Shown: positions 16,868 through 23,290 of the stretch, in pieces
How the letters are laid out: each line of letters opens with the position of its first letter
Position numbering within the stretch: position 1 is the first letter of the stretch
Assembly: GCA_910588015.1 (NCBI GenBank)
Contig: CAJUOK010000003.1
Span: 99,369 to 163,368, forward strand
Direction of reading: 5' to 3'
Source: an uncultured Christensenellaceae bacterium
Lineage (GTDB): Bacteria > Bacillota > Clostridia > Christensenellales > UBA3700
DNA length: 64,000 bases
Notes under the pieces: generated by a model
The model's input: only the letters and a program-made list of their open reading frames with translations
Database searches by the model: none
Told to the model about the DNA's origin: nothing
Position numbers and translations under genes: made by a program

Positions 16868-17260
16868 TTATTGCAGAATATCTTTTAATTTTTTCAAAAT
16901 TCTCTGCAACCGTTCTGTGAACGAGCTGTTGGCAATGCCGAGCGACTTGGCAACTTCACTTTTTTTTTCGCCGTTGAAATATACTCGGCGGATGATTTCT
17001 TGTTGTTCTGCAGTAAGTTGCGAAATAGCCTTGCACAATTCCGCCTTTTCCTCGTCTTCTTCCAAAGTGTCTGGGGCGGCAAACTGTACACCTTGCGCTT
17101 CCATTGCTTCGAGCGAACAGTTGTGTTTTCTATTCCTCCAGTCTTGTCTCCACTGCTCACGCTTGCTCTCCGCTTCAATCTCCAAGTACGCCGAAGCAAA
17201 GCTCTCCTCTACTTCAATCTCCGTTACCTTACCGTTGATTTCACATTTGATAGTTGTCAT
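16868..17260 (-). CDS. Sigma-70 region 4-like phage regulator
   Basis: A 130-residue protein. The C-terminus has a region 4 helix-turn-helix: ISQLTAEQQEIIRRVYFNGE, then KSEVAKSLGIANSSFTERLQRILKKLK. The N-terminal half begins with a short beta hairpin (IKCEINGKVTEIEVEE) and an acidic helix. No region 2 is visible, so it is more likely an accessory transcription factor than a full sigma factor. The ATG at 17260 has GCGGAGGTGC upstream. The 470 bases upstream (17294-17762) hold no gene, only short hairpins and the terminator at 17573-17636. Confidence 0.8.
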   Translation of the reverse strand: MTTIKCEINGKVTEIEVEESFASAYLEIEAESKREQWRQDWRNRKHNCSLEAMEAQGVQFAAPDTLEEDEEKAELCKAISQLTAEQQEIIRRVYFNGEKKSEVAKSLGIANSSFTERLQRILKKLKDILQ

Positions 17261-17572
17261 AAAAAAGCACCTCCGCTTGAATTTCTTGTTCAAGACAGAA
17301 GTGCCTTTCTATCCGCCGAAAAGAGCGCGACAAAATTAAGGTGGTATTACTTCCATCTTGATTTTGTAGCTCTCCCGATTGCGACGGCAAAGTTACCTAT
17401 TAATTTTATTTTGCGTACCCACGCAATTTCCGAGTAGCTAGTTCGGATGAGTACGCACAAATTATACAATTTTTATTTTTCTGTGTTTCGCAGATTTTTG
17501 CGAACCTTTTTACGATTAAATTGTAGCCTGTAAAATGTCCGCTTTTGTCCGCTTTTTACTTTGCACCCTAGA

Positions 17573-17636
17573 AAACAAAAAAGGCTACCGACAAACGATA
17601 GACTCCCTCTCTGGGAATTCTCGTTCATCGGTAGCC
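17573..17636 (-). terminator. Long structured terminator
   Basis: The outer stem GGCTACCGA with TCGGTAGCC (17636-17628 and 17591-17583), an inner AACGA/TCGTT step and a TCCCAGAGAGGGA hairpin at the tip, followed on the minus strand by TTTTTTG. It lies about 125 bases past the stop of the zinc-ribbon gene. Nested layout resembles 6960-7033. Confidence 0.7.
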
Positions 17637-17762
17637 TCTCAAATAATCTTTGGATAAACCTTAAACCGCCTTATTGCATAGTATCCGCTGGGTTTATACT
17701 TGTCCCTATTTCAGACCGACCATCGTCCTGTTGCAACGTTTTTTATTAAATTGTGATTTCCG

Positions 17763-17960
17763 TTATTGAATTAATACTTCGCCTTCGGGTGCGAATATGT
17801 CCATTTGAACGTGTCTTCGGCTCATCACTTTTGAAACCGTCATTGTCTTGCATCTAGGACACACCCACTTGGCTTTTCCTTCAGCGTCCCGCCACACGAT
17901 GATTTTTTGATGGCAATTCGGACACTCCGTTTCGACTGGTTTACAGCCATACTTCTGCAT
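17763..17960 (-). CDS. Zinc-ribbon protein (65 aa)
   Basis: Two zinc knuckles, CPNCHQKI and CPRCKTM, 21 residues apart, with a short basic C-terminal half. The preceding Cys and a KWVCPRC strand fit a zinc ribbon. Function unknown; such proteins often contact DNA or RNA polymerase. The coding region begins the group of three cysteine-rich small proteins downstream of the polymerase operon. Confidence 0.72.
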   Translation of the reverse strand: MQKYGCKPVETECPNCHQKIIVWRDAEGKAKWVCPRCKTMTVSKVMSRRHVQMDIFAPEGEVLIQ

Positions 17961-18105
17961 TAAACTACCCTCCTTGTCCCTGTAGTACGAACGATTGATT
18001 TTATCAAACTTTCTTGCGTGGTCGGGACTTCCAACGCTAAAGTAAGACTTCTTTCGTACCTGATATGATTATACCATAGCAACGGGGCATTTGCTTAAAT
18101 GGTAT

Positions 18106-18288
18106 TCATTTTACTTGTGCAACCAACTGCTGCGGTGTCAGGAGGGGAATTCTAACAGGTCGCTTGAACCTTGGTACTTGCTGTTCGCTATGACAGCTCT
18201 CGCAGATGTACCTACCCTCCGTCTCGTAAAGATAAAGGTTTTTGTTTTCCGTTCCACACTTTGGACACTTCACGTCAAATTGCTCCAC
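18106..18288 (-). CDS. Zinc-ribbon protein (60 aa)
   Basis: CPKCGT and CESCHS knuckles 21 residues apart, with strands KNLYLYETEGRYI between them, the rubredoxin-like layout. The C-terminus is basic and Pro-rich (RFKRPVRIPLLTPQQ). It overlaps the next zinc-ribbon gene upstream by 14 bases. Unknown function. Confidence 0.7.
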   Translation of the reverse strand: MEQFDVKCPKCGTENKNLYLYETEGRYICESCHSEQQVPRFKRPVRIPLLTPQQLVAQVK

Positions 18289-18532
18289 GCTTCTTTACCT
18301 CCGTACTTCGTTTTGCTATGTCTATAATCCGCGCATCGGCTTGTCCGTTCACGCCCATTACATACAAATCCTGAACATCCTCTTGCTTGTAGTCATAGGT
18401 CAAAGCACCATTCTCTGCTTCTTTGTACCTAAACCTTAACTTGCAACCAGGGCATTGACTCCGCTTGAATCTACGCCCAAAGTCCAGCTCCATTTTACAG
18501 CCACACCTAATACAATACTGGGTTATTTTCAT
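18275..18532 (-). CDS. Zinc-ribbon protein (85 aa)
   Basis: CIRCGCKM and CPGCKLRFRY knuckles in the first 40 residues, then a longer tail containing DVQDLYVMGVNG. Probably co-transcribed with the YolD-like and polymerase genes (14 bases between it and the YolD-like gene). Function unknown. Confidence 0.7.
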   Translation of the reverse strand: MKITQYCIRCGCKMELDFGRRFKRSQCPGCKLRFRYKEAENGALTYDYKQEDVQDLYVMGVNGQADARIIDIAKRSTEVKKRGAI

Positions 18533-18546
18533 TATACCACCTCCAT

Positions 18547-18867
18547 CTATGTTTCTCGCAGTTTTATGTCATAAATATTGTCGAAGTACACCTTTTCCGA
18601 CCCCAACAACAGATATTTGTGTGTAAAATCAATCGCCTTCACATACCCTTTCGATACCACCTCGTGATAAGCGCGATAATGAAGGACTTCTGCTTCCATT
18701 CCAATCTCCACCCTACCGAGTATGCTTGAAATATACTCTATGGTGTCTTCGGAAAGCTCTCTCTTTTCTACGCGGTTATGCCGTTCTTCTCGTATCACCA
18801 AGGCTTCTTTTAAACCCTTCATAGCATCAAACGGCATAAATTGTTTAGCTCTTTCTTGTCGTGTCAT
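18547..18867 (-). CDS. YolD-like protein
   Basis: A 106-residue protein with the YolD outline: RAKQFMPFDAMKGLKEAL near the start, then EYISSILGRVEIGMEAEVLHY and a final strand pair IDFTHKYLLLGSEKVYFDNI. YolD-like proteins are usually encoded with Y-family polymerases of the UvrX type, and a regulatory or clamp-competition role has been proposed. It overlaps the polymerase stop by 23 bases. Confidence 0.82.
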   Translation of the reverse strand: MTRQERAKQFMPFDAMKGLKEALVIREERHNRVEKRELSEDTIEYISSILGRVEIGMEAEVLHYRAYHEVVSKGYVKAIDFTHKYLLLGSEKVYFDNIYDIKLRET

Positions 18868-20131
18868 CGTAACCTGCCCTGTGTCCGCCTATGAAAGTAT
18901 TACGCTCTCGTTGCGTTGCACCATCCATATAGTTTAGACCTCGTAATATAGCGTTCTTTCCGTATTTATCGGCTATTTCCAAGAACGCTTGCTCTCGCTT
19001 TTTTTCACGCTCGACTTCTTCAAAATCCGTAAATAAATCATACCCTTCGCACCCCTCATCACACACGGAGAAATCTATGCCAAGTCTGCGAATTGGGGTA
19101 GTCTTGTCCGTTGTTCGCTCAAAAAGCTCTTCCACATAAGGCACTATCTTTGAGTATAGACTGGTTGTTATAAGCATCTTTTTTGAACCACCTGTACTCT
19201 CTCGACCACCATAAGTGTAACCGACATAAATGCCAACCCTATTCGTGATCACTTTTCTGCGCATCATTTCATGACAACCGTTTAGCACCATTTCCAACAT
19301 TACAACCTTCGCTTCTTCATAGGTATAGTCCTTTGGCAGAACTTGCGAGAAAGATACGGAATGGCTTTTGCTATGGTAGTTTTTGATGTCCTTGATTAAG
19401 CACGGCTCTCTACCCCATGCGTGGTCGATGAGCAGTTCTGCGTTAACGCCGAAAACCTTGTACAATAAGTCCGTTGGTGCTTTCGCTATATGCTCCATAT
19501 CGTTAATTCCATATCTGACAAGTCTGCGCTCTGTACCACTTGCTATCTGCCAAAAATCGGTTATTGGCTTATGCGTCCACAAGGTTTTTTTATACAGCTC
19601 TTCGTCCAAATAACCGATGTGGTCTTTGCTATGCTTTGCCGTGATATCCAAAGCTATCTTCGCAAGATAAAGGTTCGTCCCTATCCCGGCGGTAGATGGT
19701 ATCCGCTTTTTATAAGCAATTTCGTTCATCAGCTTTTTGGCGAAAGAAACTGCATCTGTATTGTATAGTCCTAGGTAGTCCGTAACGTCGATGAACGACT
19801 CGTCAATCGAATAGACGTGAATGTCCTGGGGGTCAAAATAGTTAAGATAGATTTCGTAAATGTCCGCTGCGTAGTCAATATACAACTGCATACGCGGCAA
19901 CGCACGGATGAAATCAATGTTCTTCGGTATTTCCGACATTCTGCATCGATTCTTAATTCCTTGCGCTTTCATCTTCGGCGTAATGGCAAGGCATAAAGCA
20001 TTCTTCCCACGGGTTTCGTCCACAACAGCAAGGTTGGTTTCAAAAGGATTCAACCCACGCTCCGCACACTCTACGCTTGCGTAGAATGTCTTCATGTCTA
20101 TGCAGAAATATAATCTCTGCTTGTCCGCCAT
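18845..20131 (-). CDS. Y-family DNA polymerase (UvrX/ImpB/SamB type)
   Basis: A 428-residue translesion polymerase. YFCIDMKTFYASVEC gives the first catalytic Asp, and VYSIDESFIDVT carries the second acidic pair. AGIGTNLYLAKIALD is the helix-hairpin-helix-like thumb motif, and the little-finger region contains SHSVSFSQVL. Such polymerases on plasmids and phages raise SOS mutagenesis and damage tolerance. It is directly downstream of the LexA-like repressor, 12 bases apart, so it should be induced with it by DNA damage. Confidence 0.93.
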   Translation of the reverse strand: MADKQRLYFCIDMKTFYASVECAERGLNPFETNLAVVDETRGKNALCLAITPKMKAQGIKNRCRMSEIPKNIDFIRALPRMQLYIDYAADIYEIYLNYFDPQDIHVYSIDESFIDVTDYLGLYNTDAVSFAKKLMNEIAYKKRIPSTAGIGTNLYLAKIALDITAKHSKDHIGYLDEELYKKTLWTHKPITDFWQIASGTERRLVRYGINDMEHIAKAPTDLLYKVFGVNAELLIDHAWGREPCLIKDIKNYHSKSHSVSFSQVLPKDYTYEEAKVVMLEMVLNGCHEMMRRKVITNRVGIYVGYTYGGRESTGGSKKMLITTSLYSKIVPYVEELFERTTDKTTPIRRLGIDFSVCDEGCEGYDLFTDFEEVEREKKREQAFLEIADKYGKNAILRGLNYMDGATQRERNTFIGGHRAGYDDTTRKS

Positions 20132-20143
20132 TAGCCACCGCCT

Positions 20144-20746
20144 TTAAATTAAATCTTTCAAAACCTTAACTGCTACTCCTTGAACTGACAGCTCGTCCAC
20201 ATAAATGTCTTTCAGCGTTTCGTTCTCGGGGTGCAGATAATAACGCTGTCTACGTTCGTTGAACTCTAACCGCTTGAGCGTGTTTTCGTTTTCAACGAGC
20301 GCAACTACTATATCCCCAACTTCTGCGGTTTGTTGCTGCCTTATAAGCACAAGGTCACCATCGTCTATTCCCGCATCCACCATTGAGTTTCCGCTTGCCT
20401 TCAAGAGATAAAACTTCCCTTGACCTATCATCGACTCTGGAAGCCGTATGTACCCCTCTATGCATTCTTCGCACTCGGTTAAGGGGCCACAAGGAACAGC
20501 GCCTACGATTGCCACGGAACGCATCGCTCGGTCTGTCATTGCAAGAGCATTTGACTCGTAGCCGTTCCGTCCCCGTGAAATCCGCCCTTCCAAAACAAGT
20601 GTCTGAATGTACCGATGCGTGTTCGTTGGACTGATGCCTAGCTCGTCTGCGATGTCTCGCACCGTGGGACCGTAACCATGCTTATCGCAGCACTCCTCTA
20701 TGTATTCCTGTATGCGCTCCAACAACTCTTGATTTTTAGTTCTCAT
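20144..20746 (-). CDS. lexA: LexA-like self-cleaving repressor
   Basis: A 200-residue LexA/S24 protein. The N-terminal winged helix has YGPTVRDIADELGISPTNTHRYIQTL, with LexA-type recognition. The cleavage site reads VGAVPCGPL with Cys86-Gly87, as in UmuD-type proteins, where many chromosomal LexA have Ala-Gly. The catalytic Ser is in GNSM (121) and the Lys in NTLKRL (158). Its promoter carries a LexA-type box (20808-20821), so it probably represses itself, the polymerase and the YolD-like gene. It may be the main lysogeny repressor of the element or a second LexA. Confidence 0.92.
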   Translation of the reverse strand: MRTKNQELLERIQEYIEECCDKHGYGPTVRDIADELGISPTNTHRYIQTLVLEGRISRGRNGYESNALAMTDRAMRSVAIVGAVPCGPLTECEECIEGYIRLPESMIGQGKFYLLKASGNSMVDAGIDDGDLVLIRQQQTAEVGDIVVALVENENTLKRLEFNERRQRYYLHPENETLKDIYVDELSVQGVAVKVLKDLI

Positions 20747-20767
20747 CTGTACCTCTCTTTTCTAAAA

Positions 20768-20825
20768 GGAACAGCCGTTCCGTTTAGAGTACCGTTATTA
20801 TACTACTCGAACATTTGTTTGTCAA
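20768..20825 (-). promoter_or_regulatory. SOS-type promoter of the lexA-polymerase operon
   Basis: On the minus strand, TTGACA (20825-20820), 17 bases, then TATAAT (20802-20797). CGAAC-ATTT-GTTTG (plus strand 20808-20821) lies in the spacer and matches the Gram-positive LexA box CGAACATATGTTCG apart from two bases. A second site, the perfect palindrome GGAAC-AGCC-GTTCC (20768-20781), lies just downstream of the predicted start of transcription. Confidence 0.85.
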
Positions 20826-20927
20826 TAGCTAGGTGTCATAGTTTTATGACTTTGAAAAAAAATTTTTAAAGTGATCGAATTCGACCAGGTTTTTGTAACC
20901 CCCTTTTTACGCTTATATTGTAAGAAC

Positions 20928-21081
20928 TTACTCCTCTCTTGGTACTCTTAGAGAGAGGGGGTTAACACCCAATGCAGTATATATAGGAGACTTGTGTCCC
21001 CCAAGTTACTCTTTAAGTGAAAACCCCGCCCCCTCTTACTCTTTAAGTGTAAGGGGGTTACCCCTTTTTACTCTTTAGGTA
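20928..21081. repeat. Tandem TTACTCTTTAAGTG-like repeats
   Basis: Copies begin at about 20928 (weak), 20942, 21006, 21036 and 21068. The last three are 30-32 bases apart, and the gap 20942 to 21006 is two periods. Runs of C or G follow them (CCCCGCCCCC, AAGGGGGTTACCCC) and can pair. The repeats lie upstream of the plus-strand operon and divergent from lexA. Confidence 0.7.
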
Positions 21082-21085
21082 GAAA

Positions 21086-21119
21086 CCACTGCTTCGGCGG
21101 TGGCTTTTATAATTTTTTT
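21086..21119 (+). terminator. Hairpin with TTCG loop before the first plus-strand gene (attenuator?)
   Basis: CCACTGC-TTCG-GCGGTGG followed by CTTTTATAATTTTTTT, only 15 bases before the next ATG. Position suggests it attenuates the downstream operon rather than ending a gene, as no gene lies upstream on this strand. Confidence 0.7.
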
Positions 21120-21134
21120 AAGGAGCATATCTTT

Positions 21135-21515
21135 ATGCAAAATTTCTCTTTTCTTGACCAGTTGCTTGAAACCTACAAGGCTTTGATGCCGAAAACCGTG
21201 TACCTTGTGAAAAACAAAAAACGGTATGACGAAGCGGTAAAAGCTATCTGCGAAATCGCCTCGTGCGCTGTGGATGCGGACAGCGATGCCAAGGTCAAAG
21301 TATCCCTCGACCCCCTCGCGGGTTCTTCACTGTGCTTGGAAGTTACCACTTCCTTGATAATCGTGGACTTGCTCGACAAGTTCTGCGCTGCGTTGAAAAA
21401 AGCAAACAACATTGAAGTGTACGCCAGAACGGACGGATTGATAAACTTCAACGTTGTCTTTGAGGACGCTTTCGTTGCCGCTCCCCCTTTCAGCAGCAAG
21501 GAGGTGAGACAATGA
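21135..21515 (+). CDS. Protein of unknown function (126 aa)
   Basis: Begins MQNFSFLDQLLETYKALMPK. Not recognised. It is a mixed alpha/beta sequence with a conserved-looking central part (SLCLEVTTSLIIVDLLDKF) and no signal or zinc motif. The ribosome site is AAGGAGCATATCTTT. It is the first gene of a three-gene plus-strand operon (four-base overlap with the next) that reads away from lexA. It may be an early control protein, but nothing in the sequence fixes this. Confidence 0.72.
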   Translation: MQNFSFLDQLLETYKALMPKTVYLVKNKKRYDEAVKAICEIASCAVDADSDAKVKVSLDPLAGSSLCLEVTTSLIIVDLLDKFCAALKKANNIEVYARTDGLINFNVVFEDAFVAAPPFSSKEVRQ

Positions 21516-21862
21516 ACACGGCAGTTACAAAGCACAGCGTTGAAAAAGCAAAAGAAAGACTCGGCGTCAACAAAAAGAACGCCGAGAAAAGAATCAACGA
21601 TGCCCTTCGCCGGGGCAAGACTGCCGAGGACTTTTCCTCGTGGGAACGCTCGTTCCTTGAGCAAGAAGGTAAAGGTGGATGCCGTGCAGTTGCGTACAAC
21701 GGTTTCTGCTACATAATCAGTCCCTTAGCCACTTGCGTTACCCTTTACCCGCTTCCTTCTTGGTTCGGACGAAAGAAGCATTTTGACGGAAAGGAAAAAA
21801 TCCGCAACCCCAAAAAGTACAATAAAATCCACCTTACGGCGGATGCTAGGAGCGTATTATGA
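21512..21862 (+). CDS. Small basic protein of a family seen in mobile elements (116 aa)
   Basis: The N-terminus (AVTKHSVEKAKERLGVNKKNAEKRINDALRRG) is a basic helical segment recalling a K-H-A-x-x-R module in many mobile-element hypothetical proteins. The C-terminal part carries FCYIISPLATCVTLYPLPSWFG, like short toxin or nuclease folds ending in VT.LPLP. It overlaps the genes before (four bases) and after (ATGA). Unknown function; a small RNase or toxin is a guess. Confidence 0.7.
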   Translation: MNTAVTKHSVEKAKERLGVNKKNAEKRINDALRRGKTAEDFSSWERSFLEQEGKGGCRAVAYNGFCYIISPLATCVTLYPLPSWFGRKKHFDGKEKIRNPKKYNKIHLTADARSVL

Positions 21863-22035
21863 AAAACGATGACTTCAACATTTGGCGCGACCTTTTCGGT
21901 TCCCACGACATGGACTTTGACGGGGACGTCGATTTTGAGGATGTTGACCTTGAAGATGACATCTTTGACGAAACCGAGCGCAAGCTACACCCCCACATAT
22001 CTTTTGATTTCGATGATGATGACGATGACTTTTAA
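21859..22035 (+). CDS. Extremely acidic protein (58 aa)
   Basis: Translating from the ATG at 21859, which overlaps the previous stop as ATGA, gives a 58-residue protein ending in FDDDDDDF. It has 20 Asp, 4 Glu and only 4 Lys/Arg, so the predicted net charge is about -20. A Trp near the start (FNIWRDLFG) and repeated hydrophobics between the acids suggest a structured surface. Such charge is seen in DNA mimics, in anti-restriction and histone-like-protein inhibitors, and in linkers; none can be chosen from sequence alone. The gene is short but its coupling makes it credible. Confidence 0.65.
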   Translation: MKNDDFNIWRDLFGSHDMDFDGDVDFEDVDLEDDIFDETERKLHPHISFDFDDDDDDF

Positions 22036-22038
22036 CGA

Positions 22039-22067
22039 TTGACATTTCACTTGGCTTTGTGTATAAT
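22039..22067 (+). promoter_or_regulatory. Perfect promoter of the small RNA
   Basis: TTGACA (22039-22044), 17 bases, TATAAT (22062-22067). It starts four bases after the stop of the acidic protein. Confidence 0.85.
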
Positions 22068-22073
22068 AAACAT

Positions 22074-22260
22074 AGAGCATTCGTCCTCACTGCAGTGTTA
22101 GGACTGTTATTGGACGGATTGCTCTGCTTCTGTCGGTATAGCCAAGAGGTCGTATCGTCGGGCGAATAACCCGAAGCTGTTGGTTAGACTCCAACTGCCA
22201 CTATATCGACTACTTTGTAAAGTTCCACCCAGGGCAATATTGCCCTGGGTGTTTTCTTTT
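22074..22260 (+). ncRNA. Structured RNA with a tRNA-like core and its own terminator
   Basis: About 185 bases bounded by a perfect promoter and a terminator (CCCAGGGCAAT with ATTGCCCTGGG, then TGTTTTCTTTT), with no credible open frame. A 5' hairpin pairs AGAGCA with TGCTCT and CGTCC with GGACG. Then a 10-bp stem (22132-22141, GTCGGTATAG, with 22201-22210, CTATATCGAC) closes a domain. That domain has an anticodon-like arm (TCGGG, loop CGAATAA, CCCGA) and a T-like arm (GTTGG, loop TTAGACT, CCAAC). The string GGTATAGCCAAGAGGT is what many bacterial tRNA-Gln genes have at the acceptor/D-arm junction. There is no D stem, no T33 and no TTC in the T loop, so it is not a working tRNA by usual rules. 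A tRNA mimic or a relic is possible. Confidence 0.62.
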
Positions 22261-22263
22261 GCT

Positions 22264-22539
22264 TTATAGGCTCTTTATGTATTCGCTGAACTTTACCTTG
22301 CGCACGTTTGCATATTGTGGCGCTATCCAAGCGAACATAGCAACATTGGCGAGTTTGCCATCAGCGTGAATAGACAAATGGAAAAAGTCCGTTCCTTTAC
22401 GCGGTTTGATTTCTTCACCGTTTAACCAAACACACCCAAGGTCTTTCGCCCACTGAAGGAACTTCCGCCCCTCCTTCTTCATATCCAATAACTCAAACCA
22501 AACGCACGATTCGCTGCCGCATACATCCTTGTAAGTCAT
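22264..22539 (-). CDS. Unknown protein under a SAM riboswitch (91 aa)
   Basis: Begins MTYKDVCGSESCVWFELLDM. I do not recognise the family. Small alpha/beta sequence with WAKDLGCVWLNGEEIKPRKG and FHLSIHADGKLANVAMFAW, two cysteines near the start and a Trp-rich core; no signal or membrane segment. AGGAGGAATTAAAA precedes the ATG. A SAM-I/IV-like riboswitch terminator lies 40 bases upstream, so it should be made when SAM is low. That links it to SAM or methionine supply, or to methylation; this is inference. Confidence 0.75.
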   Translation of the reverse strand: MTYKDVCGSESCVWFELLDMKKEGRKFLQWAKDLGCVWLNGEEIKPRKGTDFFHLSIHADGKLANVAMFAWIAPQYANVRKVKFSEYIKSL

Positions 22540-22575
22540 TTTTAATTCCTCCTATGATTATTCCATAAAGAGGTC

Positions 22576-22708
22576 AAAAAAACTCCCATCGTACAATGGG
22601 AGAATTATAGCGTTATTATTCTACCCATCGTTCAGCCTTTAGCACCTTTCCTTTCGGTAGGTTGCTGTGCGGTCATAGGGGCTGTCCCTTACGCACTCTT
22701 TATGGTGG
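22576..22708 (-). promoter_or_regulatory. SAM riboswitch (SAM-I/IV clan) with terminator
   Basis: On the minus strand: AAAGAGTGCG, GGGACAGCCCCTATGAC, CGCACAGCAACC, then AGGTGCTAAAGGCTGAACG. P2 pairs GTGCG with CGCAC; the loop CAGCC pairs with GGCTG (pseudoknot), and the GCAACC/GGTGCTAA core is the SAM-I signature. P1 pairs CCAT with ATGG (aptamer 22708-22621). There is no P4 arm, as in SAM-IV or SAM-I/IV variants. A terminator, CTCCCAT-TGTACG-ATGGGAG with seven T, is at 22602-22576. The 3' arm of P1 onward, ATGGGTAGAAT, can pair instead with ATTCTCCCAT to form an antiterminator. SAM binding should therefore switch expression off. Confidence 0.85.
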
Positions 22709-22712
22709 TTTT

Positions 22713-22741
22713 ATTATACTTGATTTAGACTTCGCTGTCAA
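22713..22741 (-). promoter_or_regulatory. Perfect promoter of the riboswitch-controlled gene
   Basis: On the minus strand, TTGACA (22741-22736), 17 bases, TATAAT (22718-22713), directly upstream of the aptamer. Confidence 0.88.
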
Positions 22742-22795
22742 ATAAAAGGTGTCGTACTTTTAAGTCAACTATTCTAAAAATTCGAATAGTTGAGC

Positions 22796-23029
22796 TTAAT
22801 CAGTCACTTCATCAAAAATGGGGTCATCAAAAAACTCCTTAAGGCTCACTCCCATGGTTGACAAAATGTCATATAGCAAATTTAACATTACTTTATTTTG
22901 TTTATGATTAAGCAAGTTCGACAGTGTTGATTTAGCTATTCCACCATCTCTATTCAAACTATATAAAGAGGCATTTTTGTCTTTCATAATGGTCTCAAGT
23001 CTAATTAAAACAGCATCTATGAGCTTCAT
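22796..23029 (-). CDS. XRE-family repressor (77 aa)
   Basis: A Cro/CI-type helix-turn-helix: LYSLNRDGGIAKSTLSNLLNHKQNKVMLNLLYDILSTMG is the whole domain, with a short acidic tail (EFFDDPIFDEVTD). It has no oligomerisation or protease domain. Two 16-base operators lie upstream of its own gene, and a third on the promoter of the divergent membrane-protein gene, so it probably represses both. Confidence 0.87.
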   Translation of the reverse strand: MKLIDAVLIRLETIMKDKNASLYSLNRDGGIAKSTLSNLLNHKQNKVMLNLLYDILSTMGVSLKEFFDDPIFDEVTD

Positions 23030-23045
23030 TTTACATCTCCCATCG

Positions 23046-23114
23046 GTTCAATAGACTGAACTACCCTCACATTATAGAGTATTACCTAATAATTATGGGT
23101 TCAGCCGACTGAAC
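23046..23114. promoter_or_regulatory. Two operators of the XRE repressor
   Basis: GTTCA-ATAGAC-TGAAC (23046-23061) and GTTCA-GCCGAC-TGAAC (23099-23114), 53 bases apart, flank a TATAAT on the minus strand at 23076-23071, the likely -10 of the repressor gene. The -35 there is weak. Confidence 0.82.
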
Positions 23115-23227
23115 TGCTTTTCGCTATAGAGCTATCCACCGTAAAGCTAAAAAAAGATGACGAAATAATTCGCCATCGAATTTACTTTTCTAATGAACCG
23201 AAGCAATCTCACACTGCTATAAAATGG

Positions 23228-23273
23228 TTGAATTATTTTATTACAAGTTGTATAATAGTTCGGTGTACTGAAC
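23228..23273 (+). promoter_or_regulatory. Promoter and operator of the membrane-anchored protein gene
   Basis: TTGAAT (23228-23233), 17 bases, TATAAT (23251-23256). A third copy of the operator, GTTCG-GTGTAC-TGAAC (23258-23273), lies over the expected transcription start, so the repressor would block initiation. Confidence 0.82.
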
Positions 23274-23290
23274 CATATAGGAGATTAATT

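Noticed and set aside
20928..21081. CRISPR array
   Set aside because: Only 3-5 imperfect copies of a 14-base motif with very short, similar spacers and no cas gene.
22130..22215. A functional tRNA gene
   Set aside because: No D stem, G at position 33, T loop TTAGACT, and only four acceptor pairs in the tRNA register; better described as tRNA-like.
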